NCBI RefSeq assembly: GCF_030814955.1 | Contig: NZ_JAUSWB010000006.1 | Span: 248,001 to 312,000, forward strand | Source of the DNA: Planomicrobium stackebrandtii | Lineage (GTDB): Bacteria > Bacillota > Bacilli > Bacillales_A > Planococcaceae | Reading direction: 5' to 3' | DNA length: 64,000 nt | In this document: piece after piece, positions 35,859-44,868 of the stretch | Numbering within the stretch: the stretch's first letter is position 1 | Layout: each line of letters begins with the position of its first letter | Notes under the pieces: model-generated | Seen by the model: the letters and a program-made list of their open reading frames with translations, nothing else | The model's database searches: none | What the model was told of the DNA's origin: nothing | Translations under genes and position numbers: made by a program

Positions 35859-37499
35859 CTATTGATTTGATAGGTACACGTCTGTCATTAAATCGTTGCT
35901 CATCGGGTGCGGCACGTAATCTTCCACATAATCGCTTTGTGCAAGCGGCGGTGTTGTATAAGCCAACATTACCCAAGGTGCATCTTCCTGGAATAATGCC
36001 TGTGCTTCTTTATAAAGCTCTGTCCGCTTGTCCTGATCAATGGTTTCACGCGCTTCTGTAATCAACGAGGTAAACTCATCACTCTTATAGAAAGCTATAT
36101 TCTGTGCGGGCACTTCCGCATTGGTTTTGCTTAAGTTTGGATACAGGAAGTTATCAGGATCCGCCATTACTCCGGTCCAGCCGTACATTGCCATACTGTG
36201 CTTCCCGCTCTTCGTATCGTCTAGGTATGTTGCCCATTCTGTTGAGACGATTTCTGCCGTGATGCCAATTTCGGCTAAATCCGACTGGATCGCTTCAGCG
36301 ATTTTCATCGGCTCAGGCAAGTACGGACGAGGATTGCTCATCGTGTACAATTCTGTCTCGAAGCCATTTTCAAAGCCTGCTTCGGCCAATAGTTTTTTCG
36401 CTTCTTCAACATTGTAATCGTATTTTTCCAGTGCATCGTCGTGGCTCCATAACGATGGCGGCAACGGGCTTGTTGCCGGGTCTGCCATGCCGTTGTAAAA
36501 TGCATCGACGATTTCCTCTTTATTGATGGCCATATTGATCGCTTTTCGAACCAACGGATCATCGAACGGTTCTTTTTCCATATTGAAGGCCATATAGCCG
36601 ATATTGAAACTTGGGCGCTTCTGCAGTTCAAGCCCTTGTGCTTCTTCGACGACATTGGTGTCTCCCGCATTCATTCCGTCCAAGACGTCAATTTCTCCAG
36701 TTTGCAAGGCGTTCAAACGAGCGGCATTTTCAGGAATTACCTGGTAAATCAGCTTGTCCAAATACGGTTTGCCATCCATCCAGTACTCAGGATTTTTTGC
36801 CAACGTAATGGTGCTGTTGCGGCTCCACTCTTCGAACATGAATGGTCCCGTCCCCACCGGGTGTTCGTTCAATTCAGCTCCGTATTGTTCGATGGCAGCC
36901 GGGCTCGCGATTCCGAACATGGAAATGGCTAAATAGCTGAGGAACGGCGCAGTTTTTCGCTTCAATTTGATTTCAAGTTCATGTTCGCCAGTCGCTAAAA
37001 CATGCTCAATCAAATGATTTTCGTCTCCTTTAAATCCGCCATAGAGGAACGGATAATAAGGGAAATCTCCTTGGTGGTACGGGTTTTCCGGATCCATCCA
37101 TCGTTCAAAGTTGAAGACAACAGCTTCAGCGTTAAAGTCCGTTCCATCATGGAATTTGACGCCTTCCCGCAACTGGAATGTCCAAGTCAAGCCATCTTCA
37201 CTGGAGTTGTACTCTGTTGCCAGTTTAGGCTGCAGTTCCAAGTTCTGATCGTATTCCAATAAGGTTTCAAAAATATTGTGGGTGACCCGGATGGATTCGC
37301 CATCCGTGACATTGATCGGATCCAACCCGACCGAATCGGCTCCTCGGCCGTAAATCAATGTACCGCCCTGTTTGTCTTCTTCGGTCATATCTTCTCCGGT
37401 ATTTTCCGTACCCCCTGTTTCATCGCCTCCGGAACAGGCTGCCAACAATAAAACCAAAATCAACATAAAATAAAATGGACGATACTGTTTCTTCTCCAT
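35859..37499 (-). CDS. Oligopeptide-type ABC transporter substrate-binding lipoprotein
   Basis: A 546-residue extracellular binding protein (SBP_bac_5 family), anchored by the lipobox LLAACSGG at about residues 18-25. The acidic Gly-rich linker is followed by the mature domain GGTLIYGRGADSVGLDPIN, with the family signature DGLTWTFQLREGVKFHDG around residue 105. It probably binds peptides, but dipeptides, nickel or glycans are also bound by this family. No permease or ATPase genes are next to it, so it must serve a transporter encoded elsewhere. The adjacent M42 peptidase gene supports a peptide ligand. ATG behind GAGGGGG. Confidence 0.88.
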   Translation of the reverse strand: MEKKQYRPFYFMLILVLLLAACSGGDETGGTENTGEDMTEEDKQGGTLIYGRGADSVGLDPINVTDGESIRVTHNIFETLLEYDQNLELQPKLATEYNSSEDGLTWTFQLREGVKFHDGTDFNAEAVVFNFERWMDPENPYHQGDFPYYPFLYGGFKGDENHLIEHVLATGEHELEIKLKRKTAPFLSYLAISMFGIASPAAIEQYGAELNEHPVGTGPFMFEEWSRNSTITLAKNPEYWMDGKPYLDKLIYQVIPENAARLNALQTGEIDVLDGMNAGDTNVVEEAQGLELQKRPSFNIGYMAFNMEKEPFDDPLVRKAINMAINKEEIVDAFYNGMADPATSPLPPSLWSHDDALEKYDYNVEEAKKLLAEAGFENGFETELYTMSNPRPYLPEPMKIAEAIQSDLAEIGITAEIVSTEWATYLDDTKSGKHSMAMYGWTGVMADPDNFLYPNLSKTNAEVPAQNIAFYKSDEFTSLITEARETIDQDKRTELYKEAQALFQEDAPWVMLAYTTPPLAQSDYVEDYVPHPMSNDLMTDVYLSNQ

Positions 37500-37671
37500 G
37501 TCTTTTCCCCCTCGTATGATTTTTCCGCTTTTTGTCTACATAACGGAAGTGAATTATGTATATCAACAAACAAAAGAATATAAATCTCAGTATAATCATT
37601 TTAATGCAAATTATCAAATAAATATTCAATTTTTCTTCATAAAAAGTATTACCAAGAATATTCCTGTCCAA

Positions 37672-37705
37672 ATAAAAAAACAAATCCGTCGCTAAACGGA
37701 TTTGC
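37672..37705 (-). terminator. Terminator of the YfcC-like gene
   Basis: CAAATCCGT-TTAGCG-ACGGATTTG on the minus strand, followed by TTTTTTTATT. Confidence 0.88.
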
Positions 37706-37713
37706 CAAATTTT

Positions 37714-39132
37714 TTATACCGGTCCCCAGTTGATCAGTACAGCGAATGTCAGCATAACAACCGCAATAACGACCCACATCAATAATAGCGGCAGCATCCA
37801 CTTTGCCCATTTGATCCAAGGCACGCCAGCTACAGCGAGACTCGCCATCAACGGTCCGGATGTCGGGAAGATGCTGTTGGTGAATCCATCCCCAAATTGA
37901 TAGGCCTGAACAGCCACCTGTCTGGTAACACCGATCATATCCGACAAAGGCGCGAGAATCGGCATGACAATCATTGCCTGGCCGCTTCCTGAAGGAACCA
38001 GGAAGTTCAATGCACCGTTGGCGACGAACATCCCCAATGCCGCAAAAACAGGCGACAGTCCTGCTAAAGGAACTGATAAGGCTTGCACAAAAGTATCCAA
38101 AATCAGTGCATTTTCCATCACGATTAAGATAGCGCGAGCCACACCGATAATCAATGCACCGTATACCAAATTTTTGCACCCTTCCAAAAAGGTCAAAGTT
38201 AATTTATTGTAATCCATCCCTGCAATGATGCCAGCACCGATACCGATGATGATAAAGAATGCGGCCATGTGATCAATGGTCCATTGAAATTCGATTGTCG
38301 CATAAACAAAGAATGCCAAGCAGAGCCCAACAAACGACAAAATCAGCTTATGCCGTGTCGTAAACGGCGCATCCAAAGGAGATTCGTCTTTCGCTCCTTC
38401 ATCCAGCACGCCAATTAAACTTTTGGACGGGTCTGCCAATACTTTTTTTGCATAGCTCCACGTATAGAGAATCGTCACGCCGACGATTACCACAAAAGCG
38501 ATGACACGCAGCCCCATCCCGGAAAACAAAGGCACATCCGCAATTGACTGGGCAATCCCCACTGTATAGGGATTTAAAAATCCGACGTTAAAGCCAGCAA
38601 ACGTTGCACCAAACGTAATGGCCACTGCAACAATGGCATCCAACTTTAAAGCTCTTGCAATGATAACCCCGATTGCCACGAAGGGAATAATCGAGTTTGC
38701 CACTGCCCCCACTGCTCCACCAAGCGCAAACAGGATGGATACCAGGGCAATCAACAGGAATTCTTTTCCTTTGGTTTTATTGACCGCCCGCAAGATGCCT
38801 CCCTTGATCGCTCCCGAACGCTCCACCACTTCAAATGCTCCACCGGCAAACAGGACCAAGAAAATCAAACCGCCTGATTCGACCATTCCCGCCTGCAATG
38901 CCAGGAAAATGTCCATAAAGCCAGTGGGATTGCTGTCGGTTTGTGCATACGTATTCGGAACTACCCGTTCGACTTCATCTACCATTTCCCGTTCAAAGGA
39001 ACCGGCTGGCACAATATAGGTGGCCGCTACAGCCATTAATAACACAATAAACAAGATTACATATGTATCCGGCATTTCAAACTTCTTTTTCTTTTTCAGC
39101 TCTGCTTCTTTCTGGTTGTTGGGAACACTCAT
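37714..39132 (-). CDS. YfcC-family carrier (DcuC-like)
   Basis: A 472-residue carrier with about 12 helices of the YfcC/C4-dicarboxylate anaerobic carrier-like family. The N-terminus reads FEMPDTYVILFIVLLMAVAA, then TYIVPAGSFER, which is characteristic of this family; FLVPSGSGQAMIVMPILAPL around residue 390 is the conserved second-half loop. Substrates proposed for the family include amino acids and dicarboxylates; none can be assigned here. I choose the ATG at 39132 (MSVPNNQKE) rather than the longer frame. Being next to peptide-uptake genes, it might move amino acids or small peptides. Confidence 0.87.
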   Translation of the reverse strand: MSVPNNQKEAELKKKKKFEMPDTYVILFIVLLMAVAATYIVPAGSFEREMVDEVERVVPNTYAQTDSNPTGFMDIFLALQAGMVESGGLIFLVLFAGGAFEVVERSGAIKGGILRAVNKTKGKEFLLIALVSILFALGGAVGAVANSIIPFVAIGVIIARALKLDAIVAVAITFGATFAGFNVGFLNPYTVGIAQSIADVPLFSGMGLRVIAFVVIVGVTILYTWSYAKKVLADPSKSLIGVLDEGAKDESPLDAPFTTRHKLILSFVGLCLAFFVYATIEFQWTIDHMAAFFIIIGIGAGIIAGMDYNKLTLTFLEGCKNLVYGALIIGVARAILIVMENALILDTFVQALSVPLAGLSPVFAALGMFVANGALNFLVPSGSGQAMIVMPILAPLSDMIGVTRQVAVQAYQFGDGFTNSIFPTSGPLMASLAVAGVPWIKWAKWMLPLLLMWVVIAVVMLTFAVLINWGPV

Positions 39133-39401
39133 AAAAATTCCATTTCCTCTCAAATTATCGATTTCCTTTTCATTCTTTCGCCATCCGAAAAGGATTGTGT
39201 ATCAGTATATAAGTTTAAGAGAAAATTATCAAATCGGTTTTTTCAGAATTTTAAGAAGAAAGCCCATCTTTCTAGGGTGCTTCTGTTTAAAACTTATTAT
39301 AAAATAAGTTCAATAATGCACTATTTCCTTCAATTTTGGGTATAGGTATCTTAGTCACTATTGCCTCTATCAATCCTGCTTCTATAGAAAGGACGTTGTC
39401 T

Positions 39402-40193
39402 ATGCCCTACATTTACACGGAAGATGCCACAGCTTTATATTACGAGATTTCCGGTCATGGAACCCCTATTGTTTTTATCCATCCTCCCGTTATGGGACAT
39501 ATAGTTTTTAAGCATCAAAAAAGGCTTGCAGGGGATTTTCAAACTATTCTTTACGATCTTCGCGGCCACGGTCTGAGTTCAAAAGGAAACACGCCCCTAT
39601 CCATAGAACTTTTAGCAAAAGATGTAAAATGCCTATTGGACCAGCTGAACATCCCAAAAGCCGTGATCTGCGGATTTTCAAACGGCGGCACCATTGCACA
39701 AGAATTTGCATTATTGTATCCCGAGAGAACAGAGGCACTCATTTTAAGCGGTGGCTACTCACGGGTTGATAGCCTCAACTTGAAAAGCATGCTCAGATTC
39801 GGCATGGGCATCAGTAAGCTCAATAAAGTTTCAATATTAGCAAAGATGCAAGCAAAGTCGCATAAATACTTTAAAGAAGATGAAGCTGATTTTTATCAAT
39901 ATGGCAAACTGGCTGACCCTCAGAGTGTTTATGAATTTTGCAATGCCGGCTTCAGCTACAACTCTACTTACTCACTTTACCGTTTGAAAATGCCCGTGCT
40001 ATTGATATATGGTTCACAAGAAAAATCGATGCATCATTACCGGATTCCTTTCCAGCAACATGCTTCCAATGTGAAAGTGGTCTATATTAAAGGGGCAAGC
40101 CACGAAGTGCCGCCAAGACATTTCCCGGAATTTAATGGCATAGTCCATCAATTTCTGCAGCCACAACAAACAGGAGCTAACTCTATCCGCTAA
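39402..40193 (+). CDS. Alpha/beta hydrolase
   Basis: A 263-residue alpha/beta-hydrolase without signal peptide. GTPIVFIHPPVMGH holds the oxyanion region, LYDLRGHGLSS the next conserved strand, ICGFSNGGTIAQ the nucleophile Ser near residue 93, and KGASHEVPPRHF the catalytic His near 240; the acid is probably the Glu in IYGSQEKS. I choose the ATG at 39402, with AGAAAGGA eight bases upstream. Enzyme class (esterase, haloperoxidase-like or lactonase) is open. Confidence 0.85.
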   Translation: MPYIYTEDATALYYEISGHGTPIVFIHPPVMGHIVFKHQKRLAGDFQTILYDLRGHGLSSKGNTPLSIELLAKDVKCLLDQLNIPKAVICGFSNGGTIAQEFALLYPERTEALILSGGYSRVDSLNLKSMLRFGMGISKLNKVSILAKMQAKSHKYFKEDEADFYQYGKLADPQSVYEFCNAGFSYNSTYSLYRLKMPVLLIYGSQEKSMHHYRIPFQQHASNVKVVYIKGASHEVPPRHFPEFNGIVHQFLQPQQTGANSIR

Positions 40194-40222
40194 AATCCAT
40201 ATAAATAAAAAAGCATCTTTTC

Positions 40223-40266
40223 ACATCAAAAAACCATTCCGGCTACCTGGAATGGCTTTTTGATGT
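40223..40266. terminator. Bidirectional terminator
   Basis: ACATCAAAAA and CCATTCC arms with their complements form one long stem between the converging hydrolase and protease genes; it ends in the stop codon of the latter. Confidence 0.88.
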
Positions 40267-41267
40267 TATTTTCTTTCGCTCTTTTCAGCACCTATGCTGT
40301 AGGAAGTGTTGACCAGTTTAAACAACTGCTCAATTTTATTTAAAATATCCAATGCCAGCAAACCGTTCCCTTCTGCGGTTTTAGGATAGCCAAGTGCCAT
40401 CGTGCGCCGAACCAACTGTGCATACAATTCGGCTTCTGTCAGTTCACGGGCAAACTCTTTTTCTGAAATGTTTTTAATCAATGCCAAAGCGCCGGAGACG
40501 TGCGGCGTTGCCATTGATGTGCCGGACAGACTGGCATACTTCCCTCCTGGAAATGTCGAATAAATATCGACGCCAGGAGCCACTAAGTCAATTTCATCAT
40601 TGGTATTGCTGAACGCCGCGATTCTGCGGTTAAAATCTACCGCCCCTACTTGAATCACTTCGCCATAAGCTCCCGGATAAGCGAATTCATCGGTATCGTG
40701 AAGGTCGTCTCCTTCATTTCCTGCTGCGCAGACAACCGGAATACCAGCGTCCACTGCCCTTTTAATCGCCGCATGAAGCTCAGCCACATCTTCCGGACCT
40801 CCCAGCGACATGGAAATCACGCTCACTATCTCTTCTTCTGGGCCTTTCCAATCGACTGCAAAATGGATGGCGTCGATGATTCCCTGGTATTCCCCACTGC
40901 CCTCTCCTGTCAACACTTTCAAAATAAGCAGATGGGCCTCAGGAGCGACTCCCGCTATTCCACCATTTTCGCTGTAAGAGGCGGCAACAGTTCCTGCAAC
41001 ATGCGTACCATGCCCATTATTGTCGTCAAAGTTTGCCGGATCTCCATCAAAATCAACCGTAAAATTTTTCCCGCCAATGATTCGGTCCTGCAGGTCCGGA
41101 TGATCCGGTTGGCAGCCTGTATCCAGGATAGCAACGATGTTCCCTTTTCCTCGCTCTGCTTCTTCCCATACATCGGGTGCCTGAATCATCCGGACGCCTT
41201 CCGGAATCTGCGGTGCCTGTTCTGTTATTTCTTCTACGCGATAAGGAATTAAATGCAGCTTCGCCAT
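40266..41267 (-). CDS. Intracellular subtilisin-type serine protease
   Basis: A 333-residue S8 protease of the intracellular subtilisin (Isp) group. There is no signal peptide, and the short N-terminal extension carries LIPY (MAKLHLIPYRVEE), the inhibitory motif that blocks the active site in Isp proteins. The catalytic triad is complete: Asp in VAILDTGCQPDHPDL, His in NNGHGTHVAGTVA, Ser in SGTSMATPHVSG; the oxyanion Asn is in CAAGNEGDD. It should degrade proteins in the cytoplasm after N-terminal cleavage. The ATG at 41267 is eight bases after GAGGAG, shorter than the full open frame by three codons. Confidence 0.93.
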   Translation of the reverse strand: MAKLHLIPYRVEEITEQAPQIPEGVRMIQAPDVWEEAERGKGNIVAILDTGCQPDHPDLQDRIIGGKNFTVDFDGDPANFDDNNGHGTHVAGTVAASYSENGGIAGVAPEAHLLILKVLTGEGSGEYQGIIDAIHFAVDWKGPEEEIVSVISMSLGGPEDVAELHAAIKRAVDAGIPVVCAAGNEGDDLHDTDEFAYPGAYGEVIQVGAVDFNRRIAAFSNTNDEIDLVAPGVDIYSTFPGGKYASLSGTSMATPHVSGALALIKNISEKEFARELTEAELYAQLVRRTMALGYPKTAEGNGLLALDILNKIEQLFKLVNTSYSIGAEKSERK

Positions 41268-41354
41268 TTGTTTCACTCCTCATAATTTCCAATTATTTTC
41301 TTACTTCCTTCCTTAATTCGGCACCCATGCCCCGAAACCTTTATTGTTCCATTG

Positions 41355-41387
41355 AAAAAACCGATGCCTCAACCCCGGCACCGGTTT
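41355..41387 (-). terminator. Terminator of the acetate symporter operon
   Basis: On the minus strand ACCGGTGCC pairs with GGCATCGGT (one G-T pair), followed by TTTTTT. Confidence 0.8.
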
Positions 41388-41395
41388 CCCTCTAA

Positions 41396-42931
41396 TTATA
41401 GTTGTCTAAACCCGCCTGTATTGGCACGGACATTGACTTCAGAATACTTTTTAAGGTCTTGTTCTTTCGATAGCATCGTTCCAACCCACCCTCCGATAAA
41501 TCCAAGCGGTACAGAAAGTAAGGCTGGATTGGTCAATGGGAAGAGGGGATCTCCTACGAAAATTGCCGCACCGGCTTCCGGACTCATAACGCTCGGGCTG
41601 AGAGATACCAGCACCAAAGCCGAAATCAATCCTGTCATAATAGCTGATACTGCTCCTGTTGTATTAAAACGTTTCCAGAAAATCGTGTAGACGATAACCG
41701 GCAAATTGGCACTGGCCGCAATACAGAATGCCAGCGACACTAGGAATGCCACGTTCAGGCTTTGGGCAAAAATCGCCAGAAGGATCGAGAATGCCGATAC
41801 ACCAAGAGAAGCATAGCGAGCTGCCAACATTTGCTGGCGTTCAGATGCCTCGCCTTTTTTGATGATTTGTCCGTAAATATCATGGGCAAATGCGGAAGCC
41901 CCTGTCAGAACCAGCCCCGCTACTACGGCAAGAATCGTTGCAAATGCGACTGCAGAAATGAACGACATCAACACATCGCCGCCTAATGCCTGAGCCAAAA
42001 GCGGTGCCGCCATGTTGCCAGCGGGATTTGTCGAGGTGATCAAATCAGATCCTACGAAAGCTGCTGCTCCAAACCCAAGGAAAATAGTCATGACATAGAA
42101 AATTCCAACAATCCATGTCGCCCACATAACCGAGCTCCGGGCTGTTTTTGCATCTTTGACTGTAAAGAAACGCATCAGAATATGCGGCAGACCTGCAGTA
42201 CCCAAAACTAAAGCAAGCATCAGCGAGATCGTATCCAACGGAATCGTATATCTAACTCCCGGGCTTAAAAACGCTTCTCCATGAGGTGTAGCTGTCTTCA
42301 TCTGTGTAAACATCTCCAGGATATTAAAGTTGAAGTTCTTTAATACAAGGAAAGACAAAATAACGGTACCAACCATCAACAACACAGCTTTGATAATCTG
42401 CACCCAACTTGTCGCGGTCATCCCGCCAAACAAAACATAGACAGTCATCATGATACCGACAAGCAGGACAGCCCATATGTAATCGATGCCGAACAGCAGT
42501 TGAATTAATGCTCCTGCCCCGACCAATTGTGCAATCATATAGAAGATAACGATGGTAATGGAGCTTAGTGCCGCTGCACCACGAACTTTCTTTGCATTAA
42601 AGCGTGCATTAATCATATCGGCAAGTGTGTATTTGCCCAAGTTGCGGAGGGGTTCAGCTACGATGAAAAGAACCACTAAATACGCTACCAGGTAGCCGAT
42701 GGAGAATAGGAATCCATCAAAACCGAACAAAGCGATCGCTCCGGCAATACCCAGGAAAGAAGCTGCAGACAAATAATCTCCTGCAATAGCCAAACCATTT
42801 TGCCAGCCTGTCAAACCGCCTCCAGCCGTATAGAAATCGCTGGCGGAATTTGTGCGTTTCGCCGCAAAATAGGTTATGACAAGGGTAATTCCCACAATAA
42901 AAACAAATATGGCTATAACCGTAGCGTTCAT
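41396..42931 (-). CDS. actP: Cation/acetate symporter
   Basis: A 511-residue sodium:solute symporter of the ActP/MctC branch with about 13 helices, importing acetate and other short monocarboxylates. Typical segments are FYTAGGGLTGWQNGLAIAGD near residue 33, the family-defining YLSAASFLGIAGAIAL, and LPHILMRFFTVKDAKTARSS near residue 250. The start overlaps the upstream DUF485 gene by four bases (ATGA). The pairing with a DUF485 protein is the standard yjcH-actP arrangement and supports the substrate assignment. Regulation was not evident; no clear cre site was seen upstream. Confidence 0.92.
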   Translation of the reverse strand: MNATVIAIFVFIVGITLVITYFAAKRTNSASDFYTAGGGLTGWQNGLAIAGDYLSAASFLGIAGAIALFGFDGFLFSIGYLVAYLVVLFIVAEPLRNLGKYTLADMINARFNAKKVRGAAALSSITIVIFYMIAQLVGAGALIQLLFGIDYIWAVLLVGIMMTVYVLFGGMTATSWVQIIKAVLLMVGTVILSFLVLKNFNFNILEMFTQMKTATPHGEAFLSPGVRYTIPLDTISLMLALVLGTAGLPHILMRFFTVKDAKTARSSVMWATWIVGIFYVMTIFLGFGAAAFVGSDLITSTNPAGNMAAPLLAQALGGDVLMSFISAVAFATILAVVAGLVLTGASAFAHDIYGQIIKKGEASERQQMLAARYASLGVSAFSILLAIFAQSLNVAFLVSLAFCIAASANLPVIVYTIFWKRFNTTGAVSAIMTGLISALVLVSLSPSVMSPEAGAAIFVGDPLFPLTNPALLSVPLGFIGGWVGTMLSKEQDLKKYSEVNVRANTGGFRQL

Positions 42932-43320
42932 CGATTTTCCTCCTCATCGTAATCAAATTCCTTTAGCGTGTCCTTAGCCATTTCATCGAACTTTTCCGCA
43001 CGCTTCATGTATACGGTTACAAGAATCCACGTCATAGCGAATAAGGAGAAAGCAAAAACCCATACCCATGTGATGTCTCCTATAAAACTAGCATTCAACC
43101 AATCTGTATAGGAAATCACGATGTTGAATAAAAGATAAAGTCCTAAGAATAAAATCGTTGTCGGAATAAGAAAACTTTTTTTCTTGCGCATCAGCTCCCT
43201 GAAGCCTTCGGAGTTTTCAATTTTTTGGAAATCCGGAGTTCCATCCGCCAGCCTTTCATGGGTTACCTTTTCTCCAATCCTTTCATCATTGGCTTTATCC
43301 CCTGTAATCACTTTTGTCAT
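42928..43320 (-). CDS. DUF485 membrane protein (YjcH-like)
   Basis: A 130-residue partner of the acetate symporter. The N-terminal 50 residues are hydrophilic, longer than in E. coli YjcH; two membrane helices follow (FLIPTTILFLGLYLLFNIVIS and ITWVWVFAFSLFAMTWILVTVY) and the end is acidic. The segment GFRELMRKKKSFLIPTTILF is the DUF485 signature. I choose the ATG at 43320, six bases after GGGGTG. Its role in transport is not understood, but coupling to actP is general. Confidence 0.88.
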   Translation of the reverse strand: MTKVITGDKANDERIGEKVTHERLADGTPDFQKIENSEGFRELMRKKKSFLIPTTILFLGLYLLFNIVISYTDWLNASFIGDITWVWVFAFSLFAMTWILVTVYMKRAEKFDEMAKDTLKEFDYDEEENR

Positions 43321-43565
43321 GTCTTTCACCCCTTTTATTTTACTTTTCTGAATCTATAAACAATTAAAGCACTACCCATTTTCAGAGTCAATAATTATTT
43401 GTAAAAAATGTAAATATGTCATTTTCTCTTTGTGCTGCTCTTTTCAAGATAAGTTGTTTCAAATAGAGCAATGAGATCCTCAGCTATCTGCTGGAACTGA
43501 ACAAAGGATATTATCGATTTTTACCGAATACATACAGAAGAGCTTAAAAACGAGGAGCCGATAAA

Positions 43566-44630
43566 ATGGGAAAATGGATGATCTACGGTGCAAATGGCTA
43601 CACGGGTGAATTGATTGCCAGAGAAGCTGTCAGCAGAGGCATGTCTCCCGTACTTGGAGGGCGCAATGCCCATAAAATCCGGCCATTAGCAGAAGAATTG
43701 TCACTGGAGTTTCAAGCTTTTCCGCTGGATGAACACGCCGCAGCACAGTTGGAAGATATCGATTTGGTGCTTCACTGTGCAGGCCCTTTTCATGTAACCA
43801 GCGAACCTATGATTCATGCCTGTCTGTCTGCAAAAACACATTATTTGGATATTACAGGAGAAATTTCTGTGTTCGAATACACGCATTCGCTGCATTCTCG
43901 GGCTGCAGAAAAAAATGTCATCCTGTGCTCAGGGGTTGGCTTTGATGTGGTACCGACAGATTGCACCGCATTAAAACTGAAAGAAGAAATGCCTGATGCC
44001 ACGGAACTGGCGCTTGGTTTTGATTCGGATTCAGGCATATCACCTGGCACGTTCAAAACGATGATCCAAGGTCTGGGTTTAGGCAGCATGCACCGGAAAG
44101 ATGGTGTTCTGAAAACTGTAACGCTCGGGACCCAGCGCCGGACCATCGATTTTGGGCGCGGTTCACGTTCCGCGATGGGAATCCCCTGGGGCGATGTTTC
44201 GACCGCGTTTTATACGACCGGCATTCCAAATATTTCTGCCTGGATACCGATGTCAAAATCAAAAATTTACAGTACACGTTTGCTTGGGGCAGCGGGTCCT
44301 TTGCTCGCGACAGATTGGTTTAAAGAAAAACTGCAAGGGCAAGTGGAAAAACGGATACAAGGTCCGGACAGCAGCGTTCGTGCAAATTCTCCTGCCTATA
44401 TTTGGGGGCAAGCCAAAAACCAGCAAGGCATTATCAAAGTCGCACGCATTCGCACCGCCAATGTCTATGATTTAACGGTCTACGGTTCTCTGGAAATTGT
44501 CAGACGTCTTTTAATTGAAAGGATCGAAGGCGGATACTATACACCTGCGGGCCTTTTCGGTTCCAGTTTGGTAGAAAACCTGCCGGGCTCAGGCACTTTT
44601 GAAATCGATACTTTTTATCCGAGGCAATAG
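43566..44630 (+). CDS. Saccharopine-dehydrogenase-like oxidoreductase
   Basis: A 354-residue NAD(P)-binding protein of the saccharopine dehydrogenase/trans-acting enoyl reductase group. The N-terminus, MGKWMIYGANGYTGELIARE, is the dinucleotide-binding loop; GRNAHKIRPLAEEL follows as the cofactor-specificity region and GVGFDVVPTDCTA near residue 130 is conserved in the group. It acts on an unknown substrate; enoyl reductase is a guess from mycobacterial relatives. The ATG follows GAGGAG. It is monocistronic and ends at a terminator. Confidence 0.85.
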   Translation: MGKWMIYGANGYTGELIAREAVSRGMSPVLGGRNAHKIRPLAEELSLEFQAFPLDEHAAAQLEDIDLVLHCAGPFHVTSEPMIHACLSAKTHYLDITGEISVFEYTHSLHSRAAEKNVILCSGVGFDVVPTDCTALKLKEEMPDATELALGFDSDSGISPGTFKTMIQGLGLGSMHRKDGVLKTVTLGTQRRTIDFGRGSRSAMGIPWGDVSTAFYTTGIPNISAWIPMSKSKIYSTRLLGAAGPLLATDWFKEKLQGQVEKRIQGPDSSVRANSPAYIWGQAKNQQGIIKVARIRTANVYDLTVYGSLEIVRRLLIERIEGGYYTPAGLFGSSLVENLPGSGTFEIDTFYPRQ

Positions 44631-44672
44631 AGCTAGGCTGAGCGAAGCGCTGCAAACCATTGTTCTCCAACC

Positions 44673-44716
44673 AAAAAAGAAGACTAATCCCGGTTTCTGG
44701 GATTTGTCTTCTGCTT
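44673..44716 (+). terminator. Terminator of the oxidoreductase gene
   Basis: AGAAGACTAATCCC pairs with GGGATTTGTCTTCT (one mismatch), preceded by an A run and followed by CTGCTTT. Confidence 0.75.
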
Positions 44717-44720
44717 TAGC

Positions 44721-44868
44721 TATATAAGTTGAACGAAAGAAACCAACTTTTGCCCATCGCGCCGGTGCTGCGAGATGGTGTGAATTGAAAGCAGGCCGTT
44801 GTTTTCCGCTGTATTCAAAAAGATAGGGAGCAAATCAGCAGGTAGAAATCATTAGTTCAACTTATATA
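44721..44868. mobile_element. MITE-like inverted-repeat element, copy A
   Basis: A 148-base unit bounded by perfect 14-base terminal inverted repeats, TATATAAGTTGAAC and GTTCAACTTATATA. Inside, CCATCGC and GCGAGATGG can pair. A diverged second copy lies at 60304-60475 with the same order of internal blocks, and a solo end at 2543-2564. It carries no gene. Its right end overlaps the end of fetB: the TAA of fetB lies in the terminal repeat. It resembles a miniature inverted-repeat transposable element, but no transposase partner is in the window. Confidence 0.7.

Noticed and set aside
38618..39019. Plus-strand frame of 133 codons opposite the YfcC-like gene
   Set aside because: Antisense shadow of a membrane protein gene; Thr/Ala/Asn-rich composition mirrors the hydrophobic codons on the other strand.
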